A DNA stretch of 64,000 bases, from NCBI GenBank assembly GCA_028751875.1, contig CM054138.1, positions 42,833,236 to 42,897,235 on the forward strand, read 5' to 3'. The translations under genes and the position numbers were made by a program. The notes under the pieces are model-generated. The model was not told the origin of the DNA. It did not search any database and saw only the letters and a program-made list of their open reading frames with translations. Positions 22,200 to 33,554 of the stretch are shown here, piece after piece. How positions within the stretch are numbered: position 1 is the stretch's first letter; each line of letters begins with the position of its first letter. Source of the DNA: Rapana venosa (taxonomy: Eukaryota > Mollusca > Gastropoda > Neogastropoda > Muricidae).

Positions 22200-24985
22200 A
22201 TGTAAATATCCAAAACCCCAAGAAAACTAAAAGGGAAACAAAAGGAAGGATACCAAAAGGAAAAAACATATAAATGGAAAAGGGCATCGATAGGAACATG
22301 ACTACATTGGAAACATGGAACACTCGCTAACAAAAGGAACCAGAAAAATTTTGGGGAAAACATACCAAAAGAAAGTCTCTCATGGGAATTTTTAACACTA
22401 GAAGAAAGGAAAGGAAAAAAAGAAATCCATTTTCCACTTTGTTCTCACTGGAGTGGGGTCAGGAAAGACCAGAGGCAACGCAGGTATGGGGTTTTTTCCT
22501 ACACCCAACTAGCAAAGAACCTGATTCAGAACACTACAAAAACTGATGAAATTTGGGGTTTAAAAAGTCCAACAAAATGGTTTACTATACCAAGACATGT
22601 ACTGTGTAACGTTCGTATCAAAAGAGAAAGATCATTCTAATCAAAAGCCTCCGACCTCTCAACAGCACCCCCGACAAAAGGACCTTATGCTGGGTGATTT
22701 CAACGGCAGAGTTTTGGGAGAGAAGAAACCCATGGACAAAACTCTGGGCCCCCCAGTGACCACAGAACACCTTGCAATTACAACGGGGAACCCCGTGCTA
22801 AACTAGTGCAAGGGATATCTGATCATCACCAACACCCTTTTTCCCAAAAACCCCTTTTTTTTTTTTTAAAACGACCTCCCAAAAACCCCGGCCCCAAAAA
22901 AACCCTCAACCCCTCACCAAAACGCAAAATTTTTCCATTTTAAAACCCCGGCCATAAAAAACCAAAACCATCCCCAATGCCCAAATTTTTAATACAGGCC
23001 TCAAACTAAATTTCCCTTTTTCCAAAAAAAACTAAAATCTGGAAAAAGCCTGAAAAATCCCCTCCCCCAAAGGAGAAAACAATGCAAGAACAACTAGGGA
23101 CATAAACTTGAAACCCCTTTAAAACATTCAAATGGACAAGTTTTAAACCCTTAACCATATTAAAAACCTTAAGGGAAGTTTGGGACAAAAATTAAAAAAA
23201 ACCGAAAAACCTTGGGGAATGGGAAGAAAAAAAAAAAAAAAAGCCCAAAAGCTTGGGGGGAAAAAGAAAGAAGAGGGGATCAGAAAAAAAACCAAAAGCT
23301 GTAACAGAAAGCCCCAAAAAAAAAATCGGGGGGAGAAGGGAAAATTTTTAAGAAATTTGCAAGAACCCCCAAGAAAAAAAAAAGGTTGGAAGCGAGAAAA
23401 AGAGCCCTTCAACCCAAACAACTAGTGAATAAAAAGGGGAGAGGCCTGCACAAATAAGAGAAACTGAAATGATGGAAGACTATTTTAAAGTTTTTTTAAA
23501 CCCCTGGTACAAGCTTCCATCTCAGTTTCACCACGCATAAAAGACCAGTTAGACCCCCAAATCCTTGAAGCGAAACAAGAAAAGCAGTTAAGACCACCAA
23601 GGGCAAGGGGCAGGCGATGACGGCATAAAAACTGAACCCCTTGCATGCAGAAAAAACTGGATTAAGTGGCTCCCATCATTTTCCAGAAGCAGGGGAAAGA
23701 GAAAAAGTACCAATGACGGCAAAATAATAGGGGTCCAAATTTGAAGAAGAAGGGCAAAAGAGAGACTGCAGCACCTACGAGGCATTTCCTTCTCACCATT
23801 TGGGGAAAAATGTATCAAAAAATTCTGGAAAAAATGCAAAAAGGCCAAAGCGAACACCTACTGACAATCCCCATTTTTGGCTTTCAGAAAGGAAGAGGTG
23901 CCAGATGCCATTTTCAAAACTCCAAAAAAAACCGTGTGAAAGATCCCTCAAAAAAAACCAAGACCTGCATACATATTCATTGATCAAGAAAAAACTTTCG
24001 ACCTAGTCAAAAAGACAACCTGGGGAAAATCCTGGAGCATAGACGGAAAGGGGGATTCTTGATAACATCAAAGCAACTATCCCAAAAGTATGACGCAGTC
24101 CGAACGCCCTGGAACATCCGACGGTTCCCGTTTCATCAGGGGCAGGCAAGGGTGCGACCCCCCCTTCTCTTTGTGATCACATGACCAGTCAAAAGGAACC
24201 AACCCAATCTTGAGGGCCCCGAATGAACAATTCGACGACCATCCTTGATGAATCTGAACAAAGCACTCTTCAAAAACACACAGACCAACTCAACACAAGC
24301 TGCAGAGTAGACATAAAGATAGTATCAACAAGAGAAAATTATGTTGTCAGTAGAAATCCAGGAAAGCTGGCACAACTCAACGGACCCAGTTTTAAACAGA
24401 CCAAAGAATTAAATCCTGGCAGCCCCTCCACTAAGATGGGAAAAATTGGGCAGAGAATAGAAACAAGATGCCAAAAACAAAGCATCATTACCAATCCCCC
24501 CCTTCTAAAACCCCAGCATCCCCTACACCAAGGTAAAAAACCATCAAACCCCCTCTTTATTCCACACTCACATACCAGTGTCAACATGGGGCCCAAAAAA
24601 AAGCCTTTGAGAGAAAATTGGTCACAGGGAAATCGCTGCCTGAGAAAAGCGTCAACAAACCAGACTGACAAAATCAAAAATAAGGTGATCAGAGACATGT
24701 CAACTAACACCCAAATTTTCCCCCATGTTGAACAACAAAGGATCAGGTGGTTTTTTCCTCTCACTAGAACTGCCCGCCCAAAGCCCAAAAGGCATAACCC
24801 CCAAATAAATGGCGGAAAAACCAAAGGAGACCAAGGAGACATGGGGCGCTCCCGGGTGACAAGGGGGCCCAACATGTCACTCTATCAAGCCCCCTCCTTT
24901 CTGCAGACGACTCGTGTTTCCCGCGACGCCAAAAGGCACCGGCCATATGAAAGAAAGAAGAAGAAAGAAGATTTAAATATCTATA
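22200..24985 (+). mobile_element. Endonuclease/RT LINE, decayed copy 2
   Basis: Direct repeat of 16440-19345. Matching landmarks, in order: the endonuclease part near 22440, DFNGRVLGEKKPMDKTLGPP (22690-22750), an RT finger remnant at about 23590, and FGFQKGRGARC at about 23875 in mixed frames. DESEQSTLQKHTDQLNTSC (24245) and IKNKVIRDMSTNT (24685) belong to the C-terminal domain, and VEQQRIRWF (24730) is the C-terminal motif. The tail is GAA-rich at 24950-24975. The region 22830-23400 is especially corrupted by runs of A, C and T. Neither copy could make protein as assembled. Confidence 0.7.
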
Positions 24986-24989
24986 CAGA

Positions 24990-26000
24990 GCAATTTTATT
25001 TTAAAACTCGAGTAAGTACAGAAGGAAATTATTCATATTTAAATTTTTGTTTTTTCAAGATTTCAAAAAACTAACCAGTTTTTAAAAAAAGACAAATTTT
25101 TTTAAAAAAGTAGATTATTTGGGGGGTTTGGGGTTAAGTTTTAGCAAATTTTTTCAAGAAAATTCACAAAAAAACAAGCATACCTTTAAGGACAAAAAGC
25201 AAACTTAAGAAGTCTTTTCATAACACATACACACATTTGACGGAGACTTCCATTGCAAAAAAGACTGATTTTTTATATACTTTTAAAGATAGAATTGACT
25301 TCCCAGGGATCCCACTCACTTATCCCCCCCTCGTCAACTACCCTCTGAATACAAATTTTTCTCATAACAAGTTTAGTTTTTAATTTTTAAAAATCAATTC
25401 AGGATGCATTTAGGGTTTCATGCCAAGGTGAATAGTCAAAAAACCCTTTTGTTCTTATCAAAATTGCAACAATTTCATTTTTTGGGCCCCCCCCCCCCCT
25501 CTCTCTCCTTCTCCCTTGCTCTTTCTCTTCGGGCGTGTGCAGAAAGGCCTTTTTGCCGTAAAAAATTTCATTAATACGGAACCTGCTTCCATATATTCAG
25601 TTTGGACCTGTGTCCTCTTCCATTATGTGGATTGCACCTGGCTGTTGGTTTTTTTTGAAGTGTGTCCTTTTAGAATTGGTAAAAAGAAAAATAGTTTGTT
25701 TCATTTTTCAAACTGAGTCCATTTCCCGTCACATTGACTGCGCATGGATAGCCTATTTTAAATGTTAATCCTTGACCCCAACTGTTCCTTTGTGACTGAG
25801 TCAGCCACACTGGGTTTTGTACGATGTGGGGTGTCCAGTGTACCAGCCACCAAAAGGGGTGTTCAGCAGAGGTGTGAAGTGATCCAAGTTCCGGGGTCCC
25901 TGGCCCTTTTAGGTAGGCTAGGCCTACCCAAACAGGGAAATGATGTTGGTTTTTTGTGTTAGGCCTTCATATATTGTGCCCTGTGCCATCACTAACCCAG
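24990..26000. other. No gene recognised
   Basis: Flank between LINE copy 2 and the second gap. A C14 run lies at about 25486-25499. No splice-bounded exon or known repeat copy is visible. Confidence 0.45.
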
Positions 26001-26500
26001 NNNNNNNNNNNNNNNNNNNNNNNNNNNNNNNNNNNNNNNNNNNNNNNNNNNNNNNNNNNNNNNNNNNNNNNNNNNNNNNNNNNNNNNNNNNNNNNNNNNN
26101 NNNNNNNNNNNNNNNNNNNNNNNNNNNNNNNNNNNNNNNNNNNNNNNNNNNNNNNNNNNNNNNNNNNNNNNNNNNNNNNNNNNNNNNNNNNNNNNNNNNN
26201 NNNNNNNNNNNNNNNNNNNNNNNNNNNNNNNNNNNNNNNNNNNNNNNNNNNNNNNNNNNNNNNNNNNNNNNNNNNNNNNNNNNNNNNNNNNNNNNNNNNN
26301 NNNNNNNNNNNNNNNNNNNNNNNNNNNNNNNNNNNNNNNNNNNNNNNNNNNNNNNNNNNNNNNNNNNNNNNNNNNNNNNNNNNNNNNNNNNNNNNNNNNN
26401 NNNNNNNNNNNNNNNNNNNNNNNNNNNNNNNNNNNNNNNNNNNNNNNNNNNNNNNNNNNNNNNNNNNNNNNNNNNNNNNNNNNNNNNNNNNNNNNNNNNN
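26001..26500. other. Assembly gap, exactly 500 N
   Basis: Second placeholder gap with the same size as the first. Frames crossing it are not real. Confidence 0.98.
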
Positions 26501-26700
26501 AGGTCACAAAACAGGTTTTACAAACTGCACAGGGTCCCCCAAGGTTACACACACTGCCAGGCCCCAAACACAGGTTTCAACACGACAGGACACACAGGTT
26601 AAACACTGCACAGGTCACACACAGGTTTACAAACTGCACGGGTTTCACACACAGGTTCCAATGCACAGGTCACACCAGGTTACAACACGCACAGGTCAAC
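26501..26700. repeat. Minisatellite of ACAGGT-containing 25-30-mers
   Basis: Repeats of the type CACACAGGTTACAAACTGCA, about eight degenerate units. The array begins exactly at the gap edge, so the gap was probably caused by a longer array that did not assemble. Confidence 0.75.
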
Positions 26701-26859
26701 TGCCCCTCACAGCCACCACACATCTGTGTAGTGGGAAAAAAGACAACTGATTGTGTGCGCTATGCAGAAAACCACACGTAGGTTTGCACCAGCTTGTTTT
26801 GAAAGGGGTTGATGACGAAAAAAAATTTAAATTATTTTGTTACATAGCAGCGCAAAGCA

Positions 26860-27090
26860 GCAGCGCGGCGGGGGTTTAGAAACGCGCAGAAACAGCCAGA
26901 AGAGTAGAGGAGGAGGGGAGGAGGGGAGGGGGAGGGGGAGAGGATGGGGAGGAGAATGAGGGGAAGGAATCAGCACGGGCCCCGTAGCGCAGCCAAAAGA
27001 AGAAAGTAGTGTGTAGCACAGCAGAGTAGTAAAAGGCAGCATGTAGTTTTAGTAGCAGCAGAAGCGGGCCCCAGCAGCGCGGGGCGGGAA
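26860..27090. repeat. G-rich tract with quadruplex potential and AGCAG repeats
   Basis: Bases 26905-26950 contain GGAGGAGGGGAGGAGGGG followed by G5 runs on the plus strand, enough for several overlapping G-quadruplex motifs. AGCAGC and GTAGCAG units flank it. No coding frame is credible. Confidence 0.7.
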
Positions 27091-27224
27091 ACAGAGCAGC
27101 AAAAATCGTACTACTATTTGTGTCTTTTCTTCGTTTTACACAGGTGTTACTTTCTTTACTATCTTATATCTTTAAATGCTGTTGAGAGGAAAAAAGGTTT
27201 TGGGTAGATCAATCAAATAAAAAA

Positions 27225-27440
27225 GAACAGTAAAAAAAACCCCAAACAACACGCACAACACAACAATCACCAAAAACAACAAAACCTCACAACCCACCAA
27301 AACAAAACCACACCACACGAACACACACACCACACCACACCAAAAACACAACACCACACACAACACACCACAAACCCCACCACCAACTGAAAAAAATTTT
27401 TAATTTACCACCAACCACCCCACCACCAGCAGTAAGTAAG
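27225..27440. repeat. CA/CCA low-complexity tract
   Basis: Almost G-free on the plus strand, built from CACCA, ACAAC and CCACACA. A TAAG repeat follows at 27430-27450. Confidence 0.8.
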
Positions 27441-27559
27441 TAAGTAAAATACCTGTGTCTAAGATTACCTCAATGTCATCTCATGGCCCCGCAGAGTGAA
27501 CGCAGGCATTTTTTTCAAAAACCACACACGTAAAGACCTGCCAGTTAGACCTTTCTTTG

Positions 27560-27725
27560 CCCCAATCACACCCCATATCATCTATCTTTGTCTGTTGTCT
27601 GTCGTCTGTCGCCCGCCTGCCTGCCTGCCCCCGCCTCCTGCTGCCCCCTGCCTGCCTGCTGTCTTCTATCTGTTGGGCTGTCTATCATCTATTGTCTGTT
27701 TTTATTATCTATCTATCGTTTAATT
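27560..27725. repeat. TCTG/CCTG/ATCT low-complexity tract
   Basis: Successive TGTCTGTCG, GCCTGCCTGCC and TATCTATC units. This is a compound tetranucleotide repeat, not coding. Confidence 0.8.
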
Positions 27726-27744
27726 CAATATTCATTAGAAATTT

Positions 27745-28018
27745 TAAATGATTCATTTCATTGCTTTTTGACTTTCTTGTTTGTTGGTAAATTTGGGGTT
27801 TATTCATGTTTGTTTCACTTTTTTCCCCAGGGAGGCCGGGTTGTAAAGAACCCTCGGGCTTATCCAATTACCTCTTTAAAAAATATTCGAGTTCGAGTTC
27901 GAGTTTATCTATCATCTACTTCTATCTATTACTATCTACTGTCTGTCTTCTTTCTTTTCATCTATTTTTAATCTATTTATTTATCTACTCGTCTATTTTA
28001 TTTCTATCTAATCAAAAA
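27745..28018 (+). mobile_element. LINE 3' tail with TTCGAG repeats, copy a
   Basis: The segment GGTTGTAAAGAACCCTC...GGCTTATCCAATTACC followed by ATATTCGAGTTCGAGTTC matches 29600-29778 with the same order. It looks like the 3' UTR of a LINE ending in (TTCGAG)n. Bases 27905-28018 are an (ATCT)n-like tail. No coding sequence of the element is visible upstream. Confidence 0.6.
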
Positions 28019-28044
28019 TTTTTTTAAACTATTTCCCCTTTTCG

Positions 28045-28200
28045 GGGGACGGTGTTAAGGGGTGAGCACTCGCTTTCCCCACCAAGTTTAAAGCCCAAAA
28101 GGTGGTGGTTCCAGCTTTTATGCCCGCTTGCCGCCCTTGGTTCAGTACGTCCCCCAGTTCCCCAGCTGTAAATGGGTACCTGCCTTTTTTTGGGGCACTC
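28045..28200 (+). mobile_element. Decayed copy of the tRNA/5S chimeric SINE
   Basis: Shares with the good copies (35123-35418, 52981-53275): GAGCACTCGCTTTCCCC, then a blurred 5S-like part, then CTTGGTTCAGTACG, CCCCAGTTCC, and CCAGCTGTAAATGGGTACCT. Broken after that by a large poly-C/CA array. Bases 28440-28535 (AGGAGATGGGGACACTGCG...) may be the displaced 3' half. Confidence 0.65.
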
Positions 28201-28291
28201 ACACACTGAGCCCCCCCCAAATCCCCCCCACCCACATTGACCCCCCCCCCCCCCCCACAACAACACACACACTGCCCCCCCCCCCACCCCC

Positions 28292-28336
<45 letters not shown>

Positions 28337-28425
28337 ACACACACACTGCCCCCCCACACATACACTACTGCCCCCCACTCCCCCCAAACCCCACCCCACT
28401 AACAACAGACAGACAGACAGGCAGA
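28200..28425. repeat. Poly-C and CA array
   Basis: Includes an interrupted run of more than 40 C (about 28294-28336) and several shorter C runs separated by ACACACAC. It sits inside a SINE remnant. Long proline or glycine frames across it are artefacts. On the minus strand it is G-rich. Confidence 0.95.
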
Positions 28426-28559
28426 CAGACCACCGGGGAGTGGCGGCGCTGATGACCATAGGTCCAAGAAGGAGATGGGGACACTGCGCTGTGGCCTTGG
28501 GAAAGGGCGGACACCTTGCCCTTTGAGGTGTCACCCACACGCTTCCCCCCACCCCGTGC

Positions 28560-28830
28560 AATAAGCCCTGCACCACACCCCCACCCACCCCCACACCAAC
28601 CATACCGCACCATACCACAACCCCACCACACCACATCACACCTCACCACACCACACCACCACACCGCACACGCACATCGCACCACACCCACCACACCACC
28701 ACCACACCACACCATAACCACACCGCCCACATCGCACCACACCACATCGCACCACACCACATCACACCACACCACATCGCACCATACAACACCACGCCAC
28801 ACCACACCGCACCACAACATCAGTGCAGAC
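28560..28830. repeat. CCACACCACATCG minisatellite
   Basis: Roughly 15-bp units CACACCACATCGCAC and variants, more regular in 28720-28800. No coding potential. Confidence 0.85.
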
Positions 28831-28840
28831 TCTACTCCAC

Positions 28841-29056
28841 CCCAAAAGTCCTTCGGATGAGACTATAAACCGAGGTCCCCTGTACGAACGCACGCAGAAC
28901 ATCTTGCGCACACCGCTTTTCGTAAGAGTAGGCCATTGTGTGCCGGTGGGAACGGATGACAAAATGTACAAAACTGCATACACACGGACACTGGATGTTT
29001 AAAAAAAAAGCACATGAATGATTATTCCATTATCCTCGAAATAAAAGAATAAAGAC
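28841..29056 (+). mobile_element. tRNA-SINE body, copy 2
   Basis: Headless copy starting GTCCTTCGGATGAGACTATA, then CGAACGCACGCAGAACATCT, GGCCATTGTGTGCCGG, CATACACACGGACACTGGAT, and ending TCCTCGAAATAAAAGAATAA. Plus orientation. Confidence 0.85.
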
Positions 29057-29590
29057 AGACCCCTATCAACACCACACCCTGTTGTTGTTTGTCCGACCTA
29101 TTCCACGATGACCTTAAAAACAGCAGAGGAGGCAGCGGCTGTTTCGGAAATTGGGCAGCAATTTTGATTATAGTGGAGATGCCTTGCCCACAGCACACCC
29201 CCACTCTCTCGGCCAAGAGGGCATACAGTCAGCGTTGGAGATGTTCTCCAATTGTTGGAGATGTTCTCCAAAGGCCAACTAGCCCCCAGGGCTGCAGCAC
29301 ATAAGGACTGTGCAAGTCAAGCCTCCTAGTCAGAGAGTCATAGTCGATCACTAAAGATAACACCACAGCACAGGCATAGCTCTACAGCAGCTGCATCTGC
29401 AGCTCTACTCTCTCTCTCTGTCTGTCTCTCTGTCTCTCTCTCTGTCTCTCTCTCTCTTATTTTGCCTTTATTTTGGGAGGATTGTTTGTTTAGGGGGAGG
29501 GGGTGCTAGGGAGGAGTGTTTTTTGCGTTTACTTGGTCTTGTTTGTTCATTTGCTTTGTTTATTTTGTGGTATTCCATTGGTCTCTAGAT
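29057..29590. other. No gene recognised; short palindromic duplication and (CT)n
   Basis: Contains two direct copies of TTGGAGATGTTCTCCAA (29234-29274), each nearly self-complementary, and a (CT)n/(CTGT)n tract at 29405-29457. Confidence 0.5.
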
Positions 29591-29599
29591 TTATCAATA

Positions 29600-29778
29600 T
29601 TCGAATAACTATTTGAATGATTCTTTTCATTGTATCCCACATTAACTTGTTTATCACTTTATCGATTTATTTGTGTTTGTTTCATTCTTTTCCCCATGAG
29701 GGCCTGGTTGTAAAGAAGCCTATGGCTTATCCATTTACCCTTATTAAAATATTCGAGTTCGAGTTCCAGTTCTCTCTC
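29600..29778 (+). mobile_element. LINE 3' tail with TTCGAG repeats, copy b
   Basis: Aligns with 27745-27905: GTTTCATTCTTTTCCCCA, GGTTGTAAAGAAGCCTATGG, then ATATTCGAGTTCGAGTTC. Same orientation, 1.85 kb apart. Confidence 0.6.
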
Positions 29779-29900
29779 AGTACATTGTTGGGTGTACAGG
29801 CTCCCTCTTTGTACTGTTCCCTGTAGGATGGTCTTGGCCAGTCCAGATGTTCTTGCGAATTTCTTGAACCACTTCAGTTTGCAGTTGTTTTTTTTCCCCT
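29778..29900 (-). pseudogene. LINE C-terminal fragment related to 1-616
   Basis: The minus strand reads NCKLKWFKKFARTSGLAKTI then LQGTVQRG. This is the C-terminal zinc-finger-proximal part seen at about 355-430 in the first LINE fragment. Only about 40 codons remain. Confidence 0.65.
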
Positions 29901-30597
29901 CACTGAAGTCAGGAGCTCTTGGGTTGGCCCCATGGCACTTTCAATTCTGGTTTTTACTACCTCGTTGGTTATGTGATTTGTTGTATAATTATCTCATACA
30001 GAGATGTAAATACACTTTTCACCAAAGTCTTTTCGTTTAAGTGCTAATGTATCTTCCCCCTTTTTTAAAAAAAAATTCTTTTTTAATTAATTTTTAAAAT
30101 CCAAACCAAGCAATGGTAAAAAAAAATGGTGAAAAATAAAAAAAAAAAAGTGTCCCACAGAAACCCCCCCCCCCCCCCTTTCCCCCAAAAAAAAAAACCC
30201 CCCACGCCAACACACACACAAAAACCCCCCACCAAAAAACAAACAAACAAAACAAAAAAACAAAAAAAAGGGAAAAAAAAAAGAAGAAGAAAACACAGAC
30301 AGCAGCACCCTTCCTTGCTTGCATTCGCGCCCCAAATGTGGGGGACTTTTACAGGGGTGTCAAACTGTCACGCTGCAGTTAACCATGGCACCCCTCGCTT
30401 GGGCTTCGGTAAAAGACAGATGGTATGGGAGGAGGGAAGGGGGCGGGCTGGTTTGGTGCTTTTGTATTTTATATTTTTTCTTTTATTTTCGTTATTACAA
30501 TAATACAATACAAAACAAAAAATCAATACCAGTTCTTACATCATGAACCCCAAGTGAATTTTTTTTTTTTTAAACTTTTAAAATTTTTTTTATTTTA
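29901..30597. other. No gene recognised; A/C homopolymer-rich stretch
   Basis: Bases 30115-30300 are runs of A and C (AAAAAAAA, CCCCCCCCC) with CACACA. A (ATA)/(ACA) stretch lies at about 30495-30525. No exon found. Confidence 0.5.
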
Positions 30598-30770
30598 GAA
30601 GATAAGGAAAAGCACTCATGTGCTTTTTTTAAAAACATCCAGTCCCCTTGTGTATGCAGTTTTGTAAATTTTGTCAACCACTCCCACTGGCACACAATGG
30701 CCTACTCTTGCGAAAAGCGGAATGGGGTTTTAACATGTGCACAAGATGTTCTGCGTGCCTTCAGGAGAAC
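30598..30770 (-). mobile_element. tRNA-SINE body, copy 3
   Basis: Reverse-orientation copy: AAGCACTCATGTGCTTTT at the 3' end of the SINE, then CATCCAGTCCCC, GGCACACAATGGCCTACTCT, GAAAAGCGGAA, and CAAGATGTTCTGCGTGC. Head missing. Confidence 0.85.
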
Positions 30771-30957
30771 TAATCCCCATGGGTAAAAAGAAAAGGCAGA
30801 CATGAGATCGTGGATTTAATGAGCACATTGCAAGAGCTTTGGATAAAAAACGCAGATCATGAATTTTCATGTTCTGTTCTGTACTGTCTGTGTATGTGTT
30901 GTTGTTTTTTTCTTTTCCCACTCACCCTTTGCTATCTTGCTTTCTACTTTAGATTGA

Positions 30958-31505
30958 CACATACAGACAGACACAGAGAGAGAGAGAGACAGACAGAGAG
31001 GCAGACAGAGAGAGAGAGAGAGAGAGACAGACAGAGAGACAGAGAGATAGAGAGGTAGACAGACAGACAGAGACAGACAGACAGAGAGACAGACAGTCAG
31101 ACAGACAGACAGTCAGAGAGACAGACAGTCAGACAGACATTCAGACAGGTAGGCCCTTTCTCTGTGTGTATGCGTCCGTGCACCAGTGCGCATGTGTGTG
31201 TGTGGGTGTGTGTGTGTGTGTGGTGTGTGAAGAGAGAGAGAGAGAGAGAGAGAGAGGGGTGAGAGACCAGACAGAACAGAGACCACACACATAACACCCC
31301 ACCACACACACACACACACCACACACACACACACACACACCACACACACACACACACGCACCACACACACAAACAACACACACACACAACACACACACAC
31401 TCACACAACACACACACACACACACACACACACCACACCACAACACACACACACACACACACACCACACACACACACACATGGACAACACACACACAACC
31501 ACCAC

Positions 31506-31539
<34 letters not shown>

Positions 31540-31639
31540 ACACCACACCACCACACACAGGCACCACACACACACACACACCACACCCCCACCACACACC
31601 CACACCACACCCCCCCCCCCCCCCCCCGCCCACACCCCC

Positions 31640-31672
<33 letters not shown>

Positions 31673-31800
31673 ACACACACACACTCACACACACACCACC
31701 ACAACACCACACACACAACACACACACACACCACACAACACACCACACAACAACACACACACACACACACAGCCAGCCAGCTAGCCAGACTGAGACAGAC
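30958..31800. repeat. Compound (ACAG)n, (GA)n, (CA)n, poly-C array
   Basis: About 840 bp, almost wholly simple repeat: ACAG/CAGA (30960-31150), GA (31235-31258), CA with CCA interruptions (31285-31600), C runs (31608-31672), then CA again to about 31770. It sits in the intron just 3' of the WD40 exon on the minus strand. Confidence 0.97.
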
Positions 31801-31846
31801 CCACACAGAGACGAGACAGGCTCTCTCCTCCTCAGCCTAGGCCTAC

Positions 31847-31965
31847 CCTGATTTTGACAGCAGTGACAGTGTCGGTGTGGCCCCTCAGTGACCGCACACA
31901 CTCGCAGGAGCGAATGTCCCACACCTTCAGCTGTTTGTCGTGACTGCCACTGACCAGAGTGTACC
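31847..31965 (-). CDS. WD40-repeat exon (F-box/WD40 protein gene)
   Basis: A splice-bounded exon of 119 nt on the minus strand: acceptor TGGCTGCAG before 31965 and donor GTAGGC after 31847, phase 1 in and phase 0 out. It codes for 39 residues that begin YTLVSGSHDKQLKVWDIR and end RGHTDTVTAVKIR. That is the end of one WD40 blade (SGSHD...KVWD) and the GH of the next (GHTDTVTAVK). WD40 propellers bind substrates or partners. Incoming phase 1 matches the phase 1 leaving the exon at 35956-36080, and the strand agrees, so I assign it to the same gene. Blades that should precede and follow were not found; they may be hidden by low-quality sequence to the left. Confidence 0.75.
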
Positions 31966-33215
31966 CTGCAGCCAAACAACACCACCACCACACAACTTCG
32001 TCTTCAATAGTCCAGATCTGATTAGCCTTTTTTTCCCTGAAGTCGGAATGTGGCTACCTATCTGGTGGGGTGGGGATGGGGTGGAGAGGTTGGGGGGGGG
32101 GGGGGGGGTGGAGATGGTAGGGGGGGGGGGGGGGGGGTGGTTTTTCAGTGGTATATGCAAAATTTTACCAGTAGTTAAGAGTCGAGCTTGTAGCCAAGGT
32201 CATCCCCCCCCCCCCACCACCACCACCACCAACGCCCACCCCCCCAAAACCCAACCTAAAAACCAAACCAAAAAAACAAGAACAACAACAAAAAATAATA
32301 ATAATAATAATAACAATAATAATGATGATAATAAGAACAACAAAAACAACATTAAATTAACCTGTGACCCCCCTGCGGCATGGAAGATTTTAGTAAAACA
32401 AAATTAACTGTAATGTATAAAATGTGCACCGACAATTCCCATTTACAACACTGCATGTGGACAAACAGAGAAAATCAACCTTCTCATCAATGTCATGTAA
32501 CTTTGCTCTTGACTATAAATCGGTTCTGTTTTTAACAACACATTTTTGTTTAAAGAGGACAAATTACGAAAAATAAATAAATAATATAAACATAGATTTT
32601 GGATTCAGATATTTATGAGGTAGGTAATACTTCCAAAGCTCAGAAAACTTCGGACATTTCATTAAAAAGTGAAGCTTATCGCCTATCCTATTCATGTTAC
32701 AATATTTACAATGATGATTTTTGCATTCAGTGCCACACCATTACCTCTGCAGTCTTTGTCCTGGTTTTTGTTGTTTGTTTGGTTGGTTTTTTGTTTTTTT
32801 TAGCAATAGATACAATACCGCTCTGCCCCCCCTCCCTTGATACCTTCATAACACATACATATGCACACATGCACACACACACACTTTTTTCTTCCAAACA
32901 AAATTCCACAAGTGATTAAGGTTTATTTAAAAATCAAACCTCTCTCTGGTTAGATGAATAATTTGGCAATGTGAAAAAGATTATGATAGAAGCATCAAAG
33001 GGAAGTAAATCCTTTTGGCTCTTTCAATGCAAGCTAGTTTTGTTTCCCTTAGTTTAGTCCCCTCTACAAAAAGTAAGACAGAAATTAACAAAAAATCAGA
33101 AAAGCATGATTATTAGGATTTGTAATGTGATGAGTAGGTTTTTGTTATTTATATTATATATTTTATATATAATATATATATATAAAATCTCTCTCCCCTT
33201 TTCCTCTCTCTTTTC

Positions 33216-33254
<39 letters not shown>

Positions 33255-33274
33255 CTCTATATATATAATTCTTT
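31966..33274. other. Intron with poly-G runs, AAT repeats and (CT)n/(AT)n
   Basis: Presumed intron of the F-box/WD40 gene. Contains a half copy of the short CTCGG element (32030-32070), G runs of 17-18 (32092-32137), (AAT)n at 32295-32325, (AT)n at about 33150-33185 and (CT)n at about 33215-33258. No exon seen. Confidence 0.55.
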
Positions 33275-33450
33275 CCTTTCAAGGATAAGCACTCATATGC
33301 CTTTTTACAACCAGCGCCTGTGTTGTAAATTCTGTCACCCGTTCCCGCTGGCACGCAATGGCCTACTCTTTCCCAAAGTGGAACATGTTTTAACATGTGT
33401 GTAAGATGTTCTGCATGCATTTGCACATGGGACCTCAGTTAATAAACTCC
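33275..33450 (-). mobile_element. tRNA-SINE body, copy 4
   Basis: Reverse copy with AAGGATAAGCACTCATATGC, GGCACGCAATGGCCTACTCT, TAAGATGTTCTGCATGCATT and GGGACCTCAGTTAATAAACT. Headless. Confidence 0.85.
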
Positions 33451-33523
33451 TCCGAAGGCTAAACAGGTGAGAGAAAGATGACTGCACACTCACTGGCCAT
33501 AGTATAAATAACAGGTGTGCTAC

Positions 33524-33529
<6 letters not shown>

Positions 33530-33554
<25 letters not shown>

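Noticed and set aside
28199..28639. Long glycine-, valine- and cysteine-rich open frames on both strands
   Set aside because: They are translations of poly-C and CA repeats. Frames in all phases are open for the same reason.
31097..31991. Cys/Val-rich frames of about 200 codons on the minus strand
   Set aside because: They arise from (CA)n and poly-C. Only the 119-nt splice-bounded WD40 exon at 31847-31965 inside this span is supported, in another frame.
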